A stretch of DNA of 61,604 nucleotides. Source: Alphaproteobacteria bacterium. GTDB taxonomy: Bacteria > Pseudomonadota > Alphaproteobacteria > Rhizobiales > JAJFHR01. The notes beneath the pieces are model-generated. The model was not told where the DNA came from and did not search any database. It saw nothing but the letters and a program-made list of their open reading frames with translations. Positions 37,364 to 46,075 of the stretch are shown here, one piece after another. Position numbers and translations under genes: made by a program. Location: positions 1 through 61,604 of the forward strand of contig JAJRTY010000046.1 of assembly GCA_024278055.1 (NCBI GenBank), in the 5' to 3' direction. The first letter of the stretch is position 1, and every line of letters starts with the position of its first letter.

Positions 37364-37951
37364 ATGACCGCGCCGTTAGATACCCTCAAAAAAGATAAAG
37401 CTGTTTTGCGCAAATCGGCAGCCCTGCACCGGGCTGAACTGTTTGAGCGCAATAAAGGACAAGCAGCAAAATCCCTGCTTCAGTTTGTCGATGATTTAAC
37501 ACCTGAAGAGCCCGGGTGCGTGGTGTCAGGCTATGTCGCCATTGGCAGCGAGATTGATGGCATGGGTTTGCTTGAGCGGTTTTTTGAACGCGGATATACC
37601 TTAGGTCTGCCGCTGGTAACAGCAGCAGATACACCCCTGACATTTCTCACCTATCAACCCGGGGACCGTCTGGTTAAAGGCGATTTTGAAGTTTTTACCC
37701 CTGAACATGACGTGGCAAAAGTCACACCTTCGCTGTTGCTGGTGCCTTTGCTGGCTTTTGACCGCAGTGGATATCGTCTGGGGTATGGTGGCGGCTTTTA
37801 TGATCGCACCCTGGCGCAATTGCGCCAGCGCGGTGCGATAAAAGCAATTGGTCTGGCCTTTGGCGGCCAGGAAGTTGACGCCGTTCCCCATGATCAGTTT
37901 GACCAACCTCTTGATGGTGTTCTATGTGAGAGCGGATTAATCGAATTTTAG
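37364..37951 (+). CDS. fau: 5-formyltetrahydrofolate cyclo-ligase
   Basis: This 195-residue enzyme converts 5-formyl-THF to 5,10-methenyl-THF with ATP. The glycine-rich LGYGGGFYDRTLA motif near residues 138-150 is diagnostic, preceded by LLVPLLAFDRSGYR. It lies directly downstream of the 6S RNA, an arrangement conserved across proteobacteria in which the gene may be read from the 6S transcript. The ymdB-like gene follows after 22 bases. Confidence 0.92.
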   Translation: MTAPLDTLKKDKAVLRKSAALHRAELFERNKGQAAKSLLQFVDDLTPEEPGCVVSGYVAIGSEIDGMGLLERFFERGYTLGLPLVTAADTPLTFLTYQPGDRLVKGDFEVFTPEHDVAKVTPSLLLVPLLAFDRSGYRLGYGGGFYDRTLAQLRQRGAIKAIGLAFGGQEVDAVPHDQFDQPLDGVLCESGLIEF

Positions 37952-37973
37952 AAGCAGGACAGGTTTCAACCCG

Positions 37974-38795
37974 ATGAGATTATTGATTTTAGGCGATGTG
38001 GTCGGCCGCTCGGGTCGCGAATTGGTTTTACGCGAATTGCCGAGGCTGCGTGAGCGCTATGACATAGATTTTGCGATCGTCAATGGCGAAAACTCCGCTG
38101 GCGGATTTGGTATTTCAGAGGGTATTTTTAATCAGTTGCGTGATGCCGGTGCCGATGTCGTGACCACTGGAAATCATGTATGGGACCAGCGCGAAGCACT
38201 TGTGTTTATTGATCGCGAACCTAATTTATTGCGGCCTCTCAATTATCCCAAAGGCACGCCGGGAAAAGGTGCCGGGGTATTTACGGCTAAAAACAATGCG
38301 CAGGTTCTGGTGATCAATGCTATGGGACGCATTTACATGGACGCGATGGATGATCCGTTTGCAGCCATTGATGAGGAACTGGCCCTTTGTCCTTTGGGCG
38401 ATGTGTGCGATGCCGCGATCATTGATTTTCACGCGGAAGCCACATCTGAAAAACAGGCAATCGGGCATTATTTTGATGGTCGGGTAAGCTGTGTTTTCGG
38501 CACCCATACGCATGTGCCAACCGCAGATCATCAAATTCTCGGCGGCGGCAGTGCTTATATGAGCGATGTGGGTATGTGCGGGGATTATGATTCAGTTATC
38601 GGCATGGATAAAGACGAACCAATCAGCCGGTTTGTGCGTAAAATTTCCACAGCAAGATTTACACCCGCATTGGGCAAGGCGACAATTAGCGGCCTGGCAG
38701 TTGAGGTGAATGACAAAACCGGTCTGGCGGAGAAGGTTGCAGCAGTCAGAATAGGCGCTCGTCTGGAACCTGCACTGCCGGATTTCTGGCAGTAG
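37974..38795 (+). CDS. YmdB-family metallophosphoesterase
   Basis: This 273-residue protein begins RLLILGDVVGRSGRELV and has VNGENSAGGFGI and VTTGNHVWDQRE, the metal-binding motifs of the TIGR00282/YmdB family. The C-terminal IDFHAEATSEKQAIGHYFDGRVSCVFGTHTHVPTAD carries further metal ligands. Bacillus YmdB has been reported as a 2',3'-cyclic nucleotide phosphodiesterase that affects biofilm and motility. Length and motifs are complete. It converges on a small minus-strand gene 4 bases downstream. Confidence 0.9.
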   Translation: MRLLILGDVVGRSGRELVLRELPRLRERYDIDFAIVNGENSAGGFGISEGIFNQLRDAGADVVTTGNHVWDQREALVFIDREPNLLRPLNYPKGTPGKGAGVFTAKNNAQVLVINAMGRIYMDAMDDPFAAIDEELALCPLGDVCDAAIIDFHAEATSEKQAIGHYFDGRVSCVFGTHTHVPTADHQILGGGSAYMSDVGMCGDYDSVIGMDKDEPISRFVRKISTARFTPALGKATISGLAVEVNDKTGLAEKVAAVRIGARLEPALPDFWQ

Positions 38796-38799
38796 TTGG

Positions 38800-39186
38800 C
38801 TATTTACGGACGTTGCGGAACAAAGCCGTGTCGTTTGAGGCCAGGTTGGTGGCAGTAATATCGGCGGTGAGGGCCGAGTTTGAGACAAACATTAAGCTGC
38901 TGATGGCCTGGTTCAGGCTGACTTTTGCGCTTTTGTGATTGTTGTGGCTGAGTTCTTCCTGGCTGGTTTCCAGATGTGAGCAGGCCTCTTCACAGGCATT
39001 GCCCAGGGCTAGAATCTGTTCTATGGCAAACTTCTGATCGTGTGATTTTATCAGCTCACGTGCTGTCAGTAAAACAGCGGAACAGGTTGACTGGGTGGTT
39101 TGTTCAGCCACAGATGACAATTGGTGAATATTTGCGTCATTGTCGTTATCTTCGGTGGTGTTAACTGGTTTTTCCATCATGCTCAT
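38800..39186 (-). CDS. Hypothetical helical protein
   Basis: I do not recognise this 128-residue protein. It is soluble, rich in Ala, Ser, Asn, Thr and Leu, with predicted helices in KFAIEQILALGNACEEACSHLETSQEEL and AKVSLNQAISSLMFVSN, separated by a His/Asn-rich turn. Four cysteines are present (two in ACEEACS). No signal peptide. The frame is backed by a plausible ATG and by convergence with the ymdB-like gene; codon choice looks ordinary. It may be lineage-specific. Confidence 0.55.
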   Translation of the reverse strand: MSMMEKPVNTTEDNDNDANIHQLSSVAEQTTQSTCSAVLLTARELIKSHDQKFAIEQILALGNACEEACSHLETSQEELSHNNHKSAKVSLNQAISSLMFVSNSALTADITATNLASNDTALFRNVRK

Positions 39187-39360
39187 CCTCAGCCCATCCT
39201 GTTGTCTCTGGTTGTACTATGGGCTGGTTGGAGTTAATGCCGCGTAAAGTCAGGGAATTTTATTTAATTAAGTAAAGAAACGTTGATTTGCGGTCATAAA
39301 TCTTTAAAACGGGCGACATCACCACTCAACAACAATTTCATCAAAAACAAGCGTAGTTAT

Positions 39361-40107
39361 ATGGCAGGCCATTCTAAATTCAAAAACATTCAATATCGCA
39401 AGGGCGCGCAGGATAAAAAGCGTGCGCAGATTTTCTCCAAGCTGGCCAAGGAAATAACCGTCGCCGCCAAACTCGGTACGCCTGACCCGGCGATGAACGC
39501 GCGGTTGCGTACCGCTGTGGTGGCAGCGCGTGCGGGAAACATGCCCAAGGACAATATTGAGCGCGCGATAAAAAAGAGCCAGGATGTGGGTGGCGAAAAC
39601 TACGAGGAAATGCGCTACGAAGGTTTTGGCGTTGGCGGCATTGGTGTGATTGTTGAAAGCCTGACGGACAATCGCAACAGAACAGCCAGTGAAATCAGAT
39701 CAATTTTTTCCAAGGGTGGAGGAAATCTGGGAGAAACCGGCTCAGTTGCCTTCATGTTCGACCGGGTTGGTGCGATTTCCTATGGCGCAGAAGTGGCTTC
39801 TGCGGATGATATGTTTGAGATGGCAATAGAGGCCGGTGCCGAAGATTGTGAAAGTTCCAGCGAGGGCCATGATCTCATTTGCAGCCCTGAGCAATTGCAT
39901 GAAGTTGCCGGTGCTCTGGAAGCAAAATTTGGTGAGCCAAAATCCATCGGCATTATCTGGAAACCCAAAGACCTGATCGAACTCGATGATGAAACCGCGG
40001 TGAAACTGCTCAGGATGCTGGAAGCGCTGGATGACAGCGATGATGTACAAAACGTCTACGCAAATTTCGAAGTTTCAGACACGGCCATTGAGATGATGAA
40101 CAATTGA
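39361..40107 (+). CDS. yebC: YebC/PmpR family transcriptional or translational regulator
   Basis: This 248-residue TACO1-family protein begins [25 protein letters not shown], the family hallmark, and has the [13 protein letters not shown] and [23 protein letters not shown] blocks. YebC proteins bind DNA and, as recent work suggests, help ribosomes at polyproline. The ATG at 39361 gives the canonical N-terminus; an in-frame upstream start at 39283 would add residues unlike the family. ruvC follows after one transporter gene, in line with the common yebC-ruvC association. Confidence 0.95.
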   Translation: MAGHSKFKNIQYRKGAQDKKRAQIFSKLAKEITVAAKLGTPDPAMNARLRTAVVAARAGNMPKDNIERAIKKSQDVGGENYEEMRYEGFGVGGIGVIVESLTDNRNRTASEIRSIFSKGGGNLGETGSVAFMFDRVGAISYGAEVASADDMFEMAIEAGAEDCESSSEGHDLICSPEQLHEVAGALEAKFGEPKSIGIIWKPKDLIELDDETAVKLLRMLEALDDSDDVQNVYANFEVSDTAIEMMNN

Positions 40108-41015
40108 ACGCACATGCATCACCCAGACCGCTTCTGGGTTTTGCAATGGCCATTTCTTTTGTTCTGATCTGGACGGGATGGATCGTCGCCACCCGGCAGG
40201 GGGTGCAATCCTCCATATCTCCTGCTGGTATTGCGATCATACGTTTTAGCGTAGCGGCGTTGTTTTTTCTGCCGTGGTACTGGCCCCAGGGAGTTTTACC
40301 AAAGAAAGTTGACCGGCGATTATTGTTTTTAATGATAATCAGTGCTGGCGTACCCTATGTACTTATTGTTTCTTCGGGCATGAAGTTTGCACCTGCGGCT
40401 GATATCGGGGCGCTGCTGCCGGGGACGATGCCATTGTTTGCGGCTTTGCTGGGATGGATGGTTTTAAAAGAGGTTTTTGAGCCGCCGCGAATCCTCGGTT
40501 TTTGTCTCATTGGGTGTGGTATAATACTGATTGCCGGATCAGCTGTTGTTATCGGGGTAAATGGTGCATGGCGCGGCCATCTGTTGTTTCTTCTGGGTGC
40601 TTTTTCGTGGTCGATTTTTACCCACGCCTTCAAGCAATCCGGTCTGGGCACCTTTCAGGCTGCCGGGTTGATTGGCTTTTGGTCACTGGCCATTGTCATT
40701 CCACTGGCGATACTGACAAGTGGTGGCGGTTTGATAACCATGAGTTGGCCGGAACTTGGCTATCAGGTGATTGCTCAAGGTCTTGTGGGCGGTGTTTTGT
40801 CTCTTGTGGCCTATGGAGCAGCGGTTGCCAATTTAGGGGCCACCAAAGCTGCGGCTTTTGGCTCTCTGGTGCCGGCACTGGTGGCACTTCTGGCAATTCC
40901 CATATTGGGTGAGGTTCCCGGCTGGCCAACCGTTCTGGCAATCGGAGCAATCATGATTGGTGTAATGCTGGCCAGCGGTCTGGGGCGGCGGCTGTTTTGC
41001 AAGAAAAGAGTATGA
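40104..41015 (+). CDS. EamA/DMT-family transporter, inserted between yebC and ruvC
   Basis: This 303-residue, ten-span drug/metabolite transporter consists of two EamA repeats (about 12-140 and 155-298). Its proposed start is a TTG at 40104 overlapping the yebC stop by four bases; an ATG at 40146 is an alternative but would cut into the first span. Motifs such as [27 protein letters not shown] are typical of exporters of amino acids or related solutes, but the substrate is unknown. It separates yebC from the ruv genes, which are usually adjacent in this group. Confidence 0.85.
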   Translation: MNAHASPRPLLGFAMAISFVLIWTGWIVATRQGVQSSISPAGIAIIRFSVAALFFLPWYWPQGVLPKKVDRRLLFLMIISAGVPYVLIVSSGMKFAPAADIGALLPGTMPLFAALLGWMVLKEVFEPPRILGFCLIGCGIILIAGSAVVIGVNGAWRGHLLFLLGAFSWSIFTHAFKQSGLGTFQAAGLIGFWSLAIVIPLAILTSGGGLITMSWPELGYQVIAQGLVGGVLSLVAYGAAVANLGATKAAAFGSLVPALVALLAIPILGEVPGWPTVLAIGAIMIGVMLASGLGRRLFCKKRV

Positions 41016-41063
41016 TGCAGGCCCGGCGTTGGCCTGGCGCCCATTCTGTTCTATGTCTGAAGC

Positions 41064-41585
41064 ATGGTATCACAGATGATTCGCATATTGGGGATTGATC
41101 CCGGCCTCCGGTTTACCGGCTGGGGGGTTATTGATGTGGACGGCAGCCGCCTTAAACATGTGGCCAATGGCACGGTTAAATCGGATAATTCACTGTCGCT
41201 GGCGGCCCGCCTGGTGCAGATACATGATGGTCTGGCGGGAGTTATGACATCCTATCATCCGCAAGAGGCCGCCGTTGAAAACACTTTTGTCAATAAGGAT
41301 GCAGCAGCGACACTAAAGCTGGGGCAGGCGCGGGGCATTGCCTTGCTGGTGCCGGCACTTTCGGGAATTGTGGTGGCGGAATATGCACCTAACCATGTGA
41401 AAAAATCTGTAGTTGGTGTTGGCCATGCGGACAAACACCAGATCAAGGCGATGATTGGTATTTTGCTGCCCAAATGTGAGTTGAACAGTGCGGACAGTGC
41501 GGATGCTTTAGCCGTTGCCATAACGCACGCGCATCATCGTGGGCAAAGGGCTCTGCAACCGGCAAAACGAAAGGTTGGCGCATGA
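41064..41585 (+). CDS. ruvC: Holliday junction resolvase RuvC
   Basis: This 173-residue homodimeric endonuclease cleaves Holliday junctions during recombination repair. The first acidic residue is in [16 protein letters not shown]; Glu in the [10 protein letters not shown] block and the Asp residues of [18 protein letters not shown] complete the metal site. An ATG at 41076 is an alternative start. The stop overlaps the ruvA start by four bases (ATGA). Confidence 0.95.
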   Translation: MVSQMIRILGIDPGLRFTGWGVIDVDGSRLKHVANGTVKSDNSLSLAARLVQIHDGLAGVMTSYHPQEAAVENTFVNKDAAATLKLGQARGIALLVPALSGIVVAEYAPNHVKKSVVGVGHADKHQIKAMIGILLPKCELNSADSADALAVAITHAHHRGQRALQPAKRKVGA

Positions 41586-42187
41586 TTGGCAAACTGTTTG
41601 GAACAGTTGATTCTTACGGCGAAGACTGGGTCATCATCAATGTCAGCGGTGTAGGCTATATTGTCCATTGCTCAGTGCGCACGTTAGGCGCGCTGCCGGC
41701 AAAGGGTGAAAATTGCGAACTGGCGATTGAAACCTATGTGCGTGAAGACCAGATCAGATTGTTTGGTTTTGCTGAAGATGTTGAGCGTGACTGGTTCAGG
41801 CTGTTGCTCACAGTTCAGGGCATCGGTACCAAGGTTGCCTTGGCAGTATTGTCCACATTGAGCGTCAATGAACTGGCCAGTGCGATTGCGTTGCAGGACA
41901 AGGCACAGGTCTCGCGCACGCCCGGTGTCGGGCCGAAAGTGGCCTTGCGCCTGATTAATGAGCTGAAAGATAAATCCCCGGCCATATCAACCGGCGTTGT
42001 TGAGGGCTTTGCTGCGGGCGGCACCAATAGGCCTTCGGTTCAGGCAGATGCAGTGTCTGCACTGGTTAATCTGGGATATTCTCAAACTCAAGCCGGCACA
42101 GCTGTATTGGCGGCAGCCCAAAGTGCCGGTGAAGATGCTCAGGCGGGCGAGCTTATCCGACTTGGTCTCAAGGAGCTGGCGCAATGA
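41582..42187 (+). CDS. ruvA: Holliday junction DNA helicase subunit RuvA
   Basis: This 201-residue protein binds the Holliday junction as a tetramer and docks the RuvB motors. It begins [30 protein letters not shown], has the helix-hairpin-helix pair ([33 protein letters not shown]) and a C-terminal domain III that contacts RuvB. It overlaps both neighbours by four bases, so ruvC-ruvA-ruvB are translationally coupled. Confidence 0.96.
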   Translation: MIGKLFGTVDSYGEDWVIINVSGVGYIVHCSVRTLGALPAKGENCELAIETYVREDQIRLFGFAEDVERDWFRLLLTVQGIGTKVALAVLSTLSVNELASAIALQDKAQVSRTPGVGPKVALRLINELKDKSPAISTGVVEGFAAGGTNRPSVQADAVSALVNLGYSQTQAGTAVLAAAQSAGEDAQAGELIRLGLKELAQ

Positions 42188-43224
42188 ATGATCGCCTGAT
42201 TGATGCCGTTTCCAGCGGCGATGATGAAAGTGACAAGTCCCTGAGGCCTTTAACACTGGATGAATTTATCGGCCAGCAACAGGTTCGCTCGAACTTGCGG
42301 GTTTTTGTAACTTCAGCGTCTGCGCGCGAAGAAGCCATGGATCATGTGCTGTTTGCCGGGCCTCCCGGGCTGGGTAAAACCACGCTGGCGCAAATTGTGG
42401 CGCGGGAACTGGGCGTTAATTTCAAAGCAACCTCCGGTCCGGTGATTGCCAAGGCCGGGGATTTGGCTGCTATTCTCACCAATCTTGAGGATCGTGATGT
42501 TTTGTTTATTGACGAAATCCACCGGCTCAACCCGGCGGTTGAGGAAATTCTTTATCCGGCGATGGAGGATTTTGAGCTCGATCTGATTATCGGCGAGGGG
42601 CCTTCGGCGCGCTCGGTGCGCATTGATCTGGCCCGCTTTACGCTTGTGGGTGCCACAACACGCTCAGGGCTTTTGACCACGCCATTGCGTGATCGCTTTG
42701 GTATTCCGGTGCGACTGGATTTTTATAATGAAAAGGAGCTGGTTGAGATTGTCCGGCGCGGGGCACGCGTGCTAGCCATTTCACTGACCAAAGACGGGGC
42801 GCTGGAAATTGCCCGGCGCTCGCGCGGTACGCCACGCGTGGCCGGCAGGTTATTGCGGCGGGTGCGCGATTTTGCTTTTGTTGCCGGCGTTGACGAAATC
42901 GACGTAAAGCAGGCCGATGCAGCCTTGGGACGCATGGAGGTTGATGCCCGCGGGCTTGATGCGCTGGACCATCGTTACCTTACCTGTATAGCGGTTAATT
43001 TCGGTGGCGGTCCGGTCGGCATTGAGACCATTGCGGCTTCATTGAGCGAGCCGCGCGATGCGATTGAAGAAATTATCGAGCCTTATCTTATTCAGCAGGG
43101 GTTTGTGAACCGCACACCGCGCGGTCGTGTGGTGATGCCGCTGGCTTTTCAGCATCTCGGCCTTGGTGTTCCGAAAAACATCGCCCGGGAGCAATCAACA
43201 TTGTTTGGTGAGGAGCCGCTTTAG
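42184..43224 (+). CDS. ruvB: Holliday junction branch-migration ATPase RuvB
   Basis: This 346-residue AAA+ motor drives branch migration. It begins with [19 protein letters not shown] and has Walker [13 protein letters not shown] near residues 58-69, Walker [12 protein letters not shown] near 109-119, and the winged-helix end [17 protein letters not shown]. The start overlaps ruvA by four bases. ybgC follows one base after the stop, linking the recombination genes to the Tol-Pal cluster. Confidence 0.97.
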   Translation: MNDRLIDAVSSGDDESDKSLRPLTLDEFIGQQQVRSNLRVFVTSASAREEAMDHVLFAGPPGLGKTTLAQIVARELGVNFKATSGPVIAKAGDLAAILTNLEDRDVLFIDEIHRLNPAVEEILYPAMEDFELDLIIGEGPSARSVRIDLARFTLVGATTRSGLLTTPLRDRFGIPVRLDFYNEKELVEIVRRGARVLAISLTKDGALEIARRSRGTPRVAGRLLRRVRDFAFVAGVDEIDVKQADAALGRMEVDARGLDALDHRYLTCIAVNFGGGPVGIETIAASLSEPRDAIEEIIEPYLIQQGFVNRTPRGRVVMPLAFQHLGLGVPKNIAREQSTLFGEEPL

Positions 43225-43225
43225 C

Positions 43226-43690
43226 ATGGGCACTCATGAAGACTGGCGAGATATTGCCGGGCGTATGCAGGGGAAATGCCATATTCTGCCGGTGCGGGTC
43301 TATTTTGAGGATACGGATTTTTCCGGCGTGGTCTACCACGCCAGCTACATGCGGTTTTGTGAACGCGGGCGTTCGGATTTCATGCGCCATATCGGTGTTG
43401 ATCACGCCAAATTATTTGCTTCAGACAATGAGGGTCACGGAAAACTGGCCTTTGCTGTGCGCCATATGGAAATCGATTTTCTCAAGCCCGCGCGAATTGA
43501 CGATATTCTTGAGGTTAAAACTTCTCTTGTCTCAACCACCGGTGTGCGCTTGAGGCTTGAACAAAACGTTGTGATCGGTGATAAACACCTGTTGAAAGCG
43601 CTGGTCAGTGTTGTTCTGTTGGGTGACAATGGCCGGGTAACACGTTTTCCTAACACTTTGCTAACCAAACTTAGAGATTATTTGTCCTAG
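43226..43690 (+). CDS. ybgC: Tol-Pal-associated acyl-CoA thioesterase YbgC
   Basis: This 154-residue hot-dog-fold thioesterase begins a Tol-Pal cluster in most proteobacteria. The active-site segment RVYFEDTDFSGVVYHASYMRFCERGR (Asp near residue 28) matches the family. The ATG at 43226 is chosen over an in-frame one at 43163 that would run 62 bases into ruvB. The 170-base gap to tolQ (43691-43860) is AT-rich and may hold the tol promoter, although I cannot place one with confidence. Confidence 0.9.
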   Translation: MGTHEDWRDIAGRMQGKCHILPVRVYFEDTDFSGVVYHASYMRFCERGRSDFMRHIGVDHAKLFASDNEGHGKLAFAVRHMEIDFLKPARIDDILEVKTSLVSTTGVRLRLEQNVVIGDKHLLKALVSVVLLGDNGRVTRFPNTLLTKLRDYLS

Positions 43691-43860
43691 TTTCGTCACA
43701 TTTAACCGGCTTTTCTAGGCTAGTTGATGATGCGTTCAGGCATCCTCTCAGATAAGCGGAAAATTCAGCTGAATTTTAGTATGTTTCAAATTTTAATTTT
43801 TATTCGTTTTTACCTGCAAGGAACTGCGGGTATTAGCGTTCTTTTTTATGAGGCTTATCT

Positions 43861-44577
43861 ATGACACCAGAAGAATTGGCCGCCGCTGCTCAGGGGCTGT
43901 CTCCGGAAAGTTTTTCCTTCCTGAACCTTTTTCTGCAAGCTGATATTGTCGTTAAGATCGTTATGATCGGGCTGATTTTTTCGTCGGTGTGGAGTTGGGC
44001 GATTATTTTCGAAAAACTGTTTGTGCTGCGATCGGTTCGCCGCGCTACTGACAGATTTGAGCAGGTGTTCTGGTCCGGTCAGTCGCTGGAGGAGCTTTAT
44101 CAGACTTTAAGTTCGTCGGTGAACACTTCAACGGCGGCACTTTTTGTTGCCGCGATGCGGGAATGGAAACGCTCTCAGGACGGGCGCGCGCGCAATACAT
44201 TCGGTGGATTGCAGGTGCGCCTGGAAAAGGTCATGGATGTGACCATGCAAAAAGAAATGGCTCATCTTGAGCGCCGGTTGCTGTTTTTGGCAACCGTTGG
44301 ATCAACCGCCCCCTTTGTTGGCCTGTTTGGCACCGTGTGGGGGATCATGAATGCTTTCCAGGCGATTGCTGCGTCTAAAAACACCAATCTGGCGGTGGTG
44401 GCACCGGGCATTGCGGAAGCTTTGTTTGCTACCGCGCTTGGGCTTCTGGCGGCGGTTCCAGCAGTTATTGCCTACAATAAACTGAGCAGCGACGCGGGCC
44501 AGATTGGCGATCGAATGGAGGGTTTTTCAGATGAGTTCTCCGCCATAATTTCCCGCCAGATCGATGCACAGGGATAG
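43861..44577 (+). CDS. tolQ: Tol-Pal system stator protein TolQ
   Basis: This 238-residue inner-membrane protein forms with TolR the proton channel that energises outer-membrane constriction at division. It has three spans, at about residues 25-50, 140-165 and 178-200. Channel-lining motifs are FLATVGSTAPFVGLFGTVWGIMNAFQ and APGIAEALFATALGLLAAVPAVIAYN. tolR follows after 3 bases, so translational coupling is likely. Confidence 0.94.
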   Translation: MTPEELAAAAQGLSPESFSFLNLFLQADIVVKIVMIGLIFSSVWSWAIIFEKLFVLRSVRRATDRFEQVFWSGQSLEELYQTLSSSVNTSTAALFVAAMREWKRSQDGRARNTFGGLQVRLEKVMDVTMQKEMAHLERRLLFLATVGSTAPFVGLFGTVWGIMNAFQAIAASKNTNLAVVAPGIAEALFATALGLLAAVPAVIAYNKLSSDAGQIGDRMEGFSDEFSAIISRQIDAQG

Positions 44578-44580
44578 ATC

Positions 44581-45030
44581 ATGGCCATAAACAGTTCATC
44601 AGGCGGCAGTTATTCACGGCGCAGATCGCGGCGGCGGCATCAGCCGATGTCGGAGATCAACGTAACGCCGTTTGTCGATGTGATGTTAGTGCTGCTGATT
44701 ATTTTCATGGTTGCAGCGCCATTGCTGACAGTGGGTGTGCCGGTTGAATTGCCCAAAACAAGCGCCAATGAGTTGCAGGGGGATAAAGAGCCCCTGACCA
44801 TTACAGTGAACAACGATGGCAAGGTGTTTTTGCAGGAAACTGAAATTGATGTGAATGAAATCGTTGCCAAACTGCGGGCTATTGCCAAGGGCGGATATAA
44901 TGAGCGTATTTTTATACGCGGTGATGCGCAGGTCAGTTATGGCAAGGTTATGCAGGTCATGGGGACAATCAGTGCTGCGGGGTTTAACAGTATCGGGCTG
45001 GTAACCCAGCGGGAAGAAAAAGAACCTTAG
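44581..45030 (+). CDS. tolR: Tol-Pal system protein TolR
   Basis: This 149-residue membrane-anchored partner of TolQ has one span (about 31-52) with the proton-carrying Asp33 in SEINVTPFVDVMLVLLIIFMV and a periplasmic ExbD/TolR domain (LTITVNNDGKVFLQETEI...YGKVMQVMGTISAAGFNSIGLVT). Its TAG stop (45028-45030) lies inside the left terminal repeat of the MITE-like element that follows. The C-terminal residues REEKEP may therefore have been trimmed or replaced on insertion. Confidence 0.93.
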   Translation: MAINSSSGGSYSRRRSRRRHQPMSEINVTPFVDVMLVLLIIFMVAAPLLTVGVPVELPKTSANELQGDKEPLTITVNNDGKVFLQETEIDVNEIVAKLRAIAKGGYNERIFIRGDAQVSYGKVMQVMGTISAAGFNSIGLVTQREEKEP

Positions 45031-45170
45031 AGCCTGTCTTGTCTATACGGAAACATTTGATGACCCAAATCAGTTCATTCAGCAAGGCGCGTAGCGCGGG
45101 GCGATATGGTGTATCGTTCAAGCTGCGCAACGCCGGTCGAATGATTCCGTATAGACAAGACAGGCTCTAA
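45027..45170. mobile_element. MITE-like element with 26-bp perfect terminal inverted repeats, between tolR and tolA
   Basis: The left end (45027-45052, beginning TTAGAGCCTGTCTTGTCTAT) and the right end (45145-45170) are perfect inverted copies over 26 bases; the next eight bases pair less well. The total is about 144 bases with no ORF. If the terminal base pairs are trimmed to GAGCC...GGCTC, a TA dinucleotide flanks each side as a possible target duplication, as in IS630/Tc1-type or some IS5-type insertions. No transposase is present, so it would be a non-autonomous derivative. It carries the tolR stop codon and ends 8 bases before the tolA ATG. Confidence 0.8.
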
Positions 45171-45178
45171 TACCAGAT

Positions 45179-46039
45179 ATGCGCACCTTTTTGATCATAT
45201 CTTCCGCCATGCACGTTGCCATTGTGGCAGCGGCCTTTTTTGTCTTGCCGGAAACCAAAAAATTTGAGGTAAAGAAATCTGAAGCCATTCAGGCAGAAAC
45301 CATTTCGGAAGCTCAGTTTGCCAAACTGACCGAAAAGCCGGACGAAAAAAAACCGGAAGAAAAGCCCAAACCAAAACCAGAGCCTGAAAAAAAGCCCAAG
45401 CCGAAAAAGAAAAAGGTCAAAAAAGCACCGCCTCCGCCACCACCGCCACCGCCCGAGCCTGAGCCTGTGGTCGAGGCGCCGCCTGAGCCAAAACCCCCCG
45501 AACCTGCACCGCCCGAGCCCAAAGTTGAAGCGCCGCCTCTAGCAAAGCCACCGGAGCCGAAAAAGGAGCCGGAAAAAAAGAAAGCCGAAGTCAAACCGGT
45601 GCCAAAATCGGTGCCGATACCGCGCGTGCGGCCGAAATTTGCCAAGAAGAAACGTAAGTTTAATCCGCAAAAGATGGCGGCATTGCTGGATAAACTTCCC
45701 GAGGACAAGGTAGAAGATTCAAGCCCGCAGTTTAGTGGCCGCAGTGCCACTATTTCGGCCAGTGACAGGGATTTAATGAGGCAGAAGGTTGGCCGTTGCT
45801 GGAATACGCCAGTGGGGGCTGAAGGCGCTGATAAATTTTTTGTCAGAATAAAAATACGCCTCAAGCGCGACGGTTCTCTGGCGCGTCCACCACAGGTTTT
45901 GAGTTCAAACTCTGACATTGCTTTAGACAGTGCAATGCGGGCTATCCGGCGTTGCGTGCCTTATGACATGTTTCCGCCAAAAAAATATAATACATGGCGC
46001 GATATTGTGCTTAGTTTCGATCCCAGTGGAATGTTTTGA
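45179..46039 (+). CDS. tolA: Tol-Pal system protein TolA
   Basis: This 286-residue protein spans the periplasm from TolQR to Pal/TolB. It has an N-terminal span (about residues 3-23, FLIISSAMHVAIVAAAFFVLP), a long domain II of Lys/Glu/Pro repeats (about 48-165, with a run of nine Pro near residue 85), and a C-terminal TolA domain from about residue 180 (SASDRDLMRQKVGRCWNTPVGAEG...LDSAMRAIRRCVPYDM). There is no evident Shine-Dalgarno in the 8 bases between the MITE-like element and the ATG, so initiation may now depend on the inserted sequence. Confidence 0.92.
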   Translation: MRTFLIISSAMHVAIVAAAFFVLPETKKFEVKKSEAIQAETISEAQFAKLTEKPDEKKPEEKPKPKPEPEKKPKPKKKKVKKAPPPPPPPPPEPEPVVEAPPEPKPPEPAPPEPKVEAPPLAKPPEPKKEPEKKKAEVKPVPKSVPIPRVRPKFAKKKRKFNPQKMAALLDKLPEDKVEDSSPQFSGRSATISASDRDLMRQKVGRCWNTPVGAEGADKFFVRIKIRLKRDGSLARPPQVLSSNSDIALDSAMRAIRRCVPYDMFPPKKYNTWRDIVLSFDPSGMF

Positions 46040-46075
46040 GGCTGACATGAAGCATTGGGAAGTATGGGGTTAATA

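Noticed and set aside
45031..45178. tolA leader riboswitch
   Set aside because: The perfect 26-base terminal repeats and the flanking TA dinucleotides fit a transposable element better than a ligand-binding fold.
45313..45918. 201-residue antisense ORF rich in Gly/Ser/Phe inside tolA
   Set aside because: It is the complement of the Pro/Lys/Glu repeats of tolA; open only because of that biased composition.
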